Assembly: GCF_027744825.2 (NCBI RefSeq)
Contig: NC_071334.1
Coordinates: forward strand, 59,401,437-59,465,436
DNA length: 64,000 bases
From: Synchiropus splendidus
Lineage: Eukaryota; Chordata; Actinopteri; Syngnathiformes; Callionymidae
Reading direction: 5' to 3'
The notes beneath the pieces were generated by a model that saw only the letters and a program-made list of their open reading frames with translations, was not told where the DNA came from and searched no databases. Each line of letters starts with the position of its first letter. The stretch's first letter is position 1. Both the position numbers and the translations under genes were made by a program. This document shows positions 63,828-64,000 of this stretch, piece by piece.

Positions 63828-64000
63828 TTTTAATCATGAGAAGTAAATCTGCCTCCAATCCAAGCGGTCCGTCTCTTCACATGTCCAGCTGGAGTGCGCG
63901 ACTTGAATTCAGTGAGCAATGGACTTTAGTCATTAAGATGTTTCGTTAGGGATTTTTGCACAAATAACAAAACTGTAAATATCTAAAATGTTGGCACTCA
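63828..64000 (+). repeat. Dispersed repeat A, copy at window end
   Basis: Opens with the 23 bases found at 23-45 and continues with diverged similarity to the window edge. Direct orientation relative to the first copy, about 63.8 kb away. Confidence 0.55.

Larger units (their letters stand above)
55527..64000 (+). other. grin3a: grin3a intron 2, 5' part (open at window end)
   Basis: Begins with the donor gtaagg after exon 2. No downstream grin3a exon appears in the remaining 8.5 kb: none of the well-conserved ligand-binding or channel motifs of the family can be read in any frame. Open frames here, for example 60768-61331, resemble no known protein. Visible content: a short telomere-like run at 57622-57644, hAT-type end sequences at 60519 and 62181-62236, a fish repeat relic at 60962-61035, and a dispersed-repeat copy at 63828-64000. 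The stretch 58190-58480 lacks obvious repeats and is AT-rich with TTAATATTCAT-like words. Confidence 0.82.

Noticed and set aside
1..64000. CRISPR arrays, operons, prophage or bacterial mobile elements
   Set aside because: The sequence is vertebrate nuclear DNA; tandem repeats present are microsatellites without spacer-repeat organisation.

Overview
The window looks like nuclear DNA from a ray-finned fish, probably a teleost. It is AT-rich, has no operon structure or dense coding, and carries vertebrate-type split exons, many CA/TA/pentanucleotide microsatellites and several dispersed repeats of kinds common in fish genomes. This placement rests on the repeats and on protein similarity recalled from memory, not on a database search.

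Only one gene can be supported: the 5' part of an NMDA-type glutamate receptor subunit 3A gene (grin3a) on the + strand. Exon 1 (ATG at 49025, donor after 49792) encodes a signal peptide and the start of the amino-terminal domain. Exon 2 (54793-55526) continues that domain in phase. Intron 1 is 5,000 bp. The rest of the gene (ligand-binding lobes, channel, C-tail) lies beyond position 64000. Exon 1 sits in a GC- and CpG-rich island (about 48440-49760). Its leader holds a short upstream ORF and a longer one that overlaps the main start codon.

The 48 kb upstream of grin3a looks like intergenic desert. I found no exon, tRNA or rRNA that I would defend. What stands out is repeat structure: a 512-bp non-autonomous hAT element with a perfect 8-bp target duplication (12322-12849); an element of about 0.9 kb with 31-bp imperfect inverted termini (33708-34588) plus a second, lone end of the same family (47037-47150); a tRNA-derived SINE relic (8613-8830); four relics of one common fish repeat (11617, 22310, 53078, 60962); a dispersed family seen at both window ends and at 25600; and clean microsatellites at 8174, 9388, 23321 and 44524.

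Intron 1 and the visible 8.5 kb of intron 2 are also non-coding. They contain one candidate regulatory stretch with a homeodomain-type palindrome (52858-52872) and more repeat relics. I did not find a novel multi-gene system. The best leads are the overlapping upstream ORF of grin3a, the two-copy terminal-inverted-repeat family, and a perfect 16-bp hairpin at 37194-37230.
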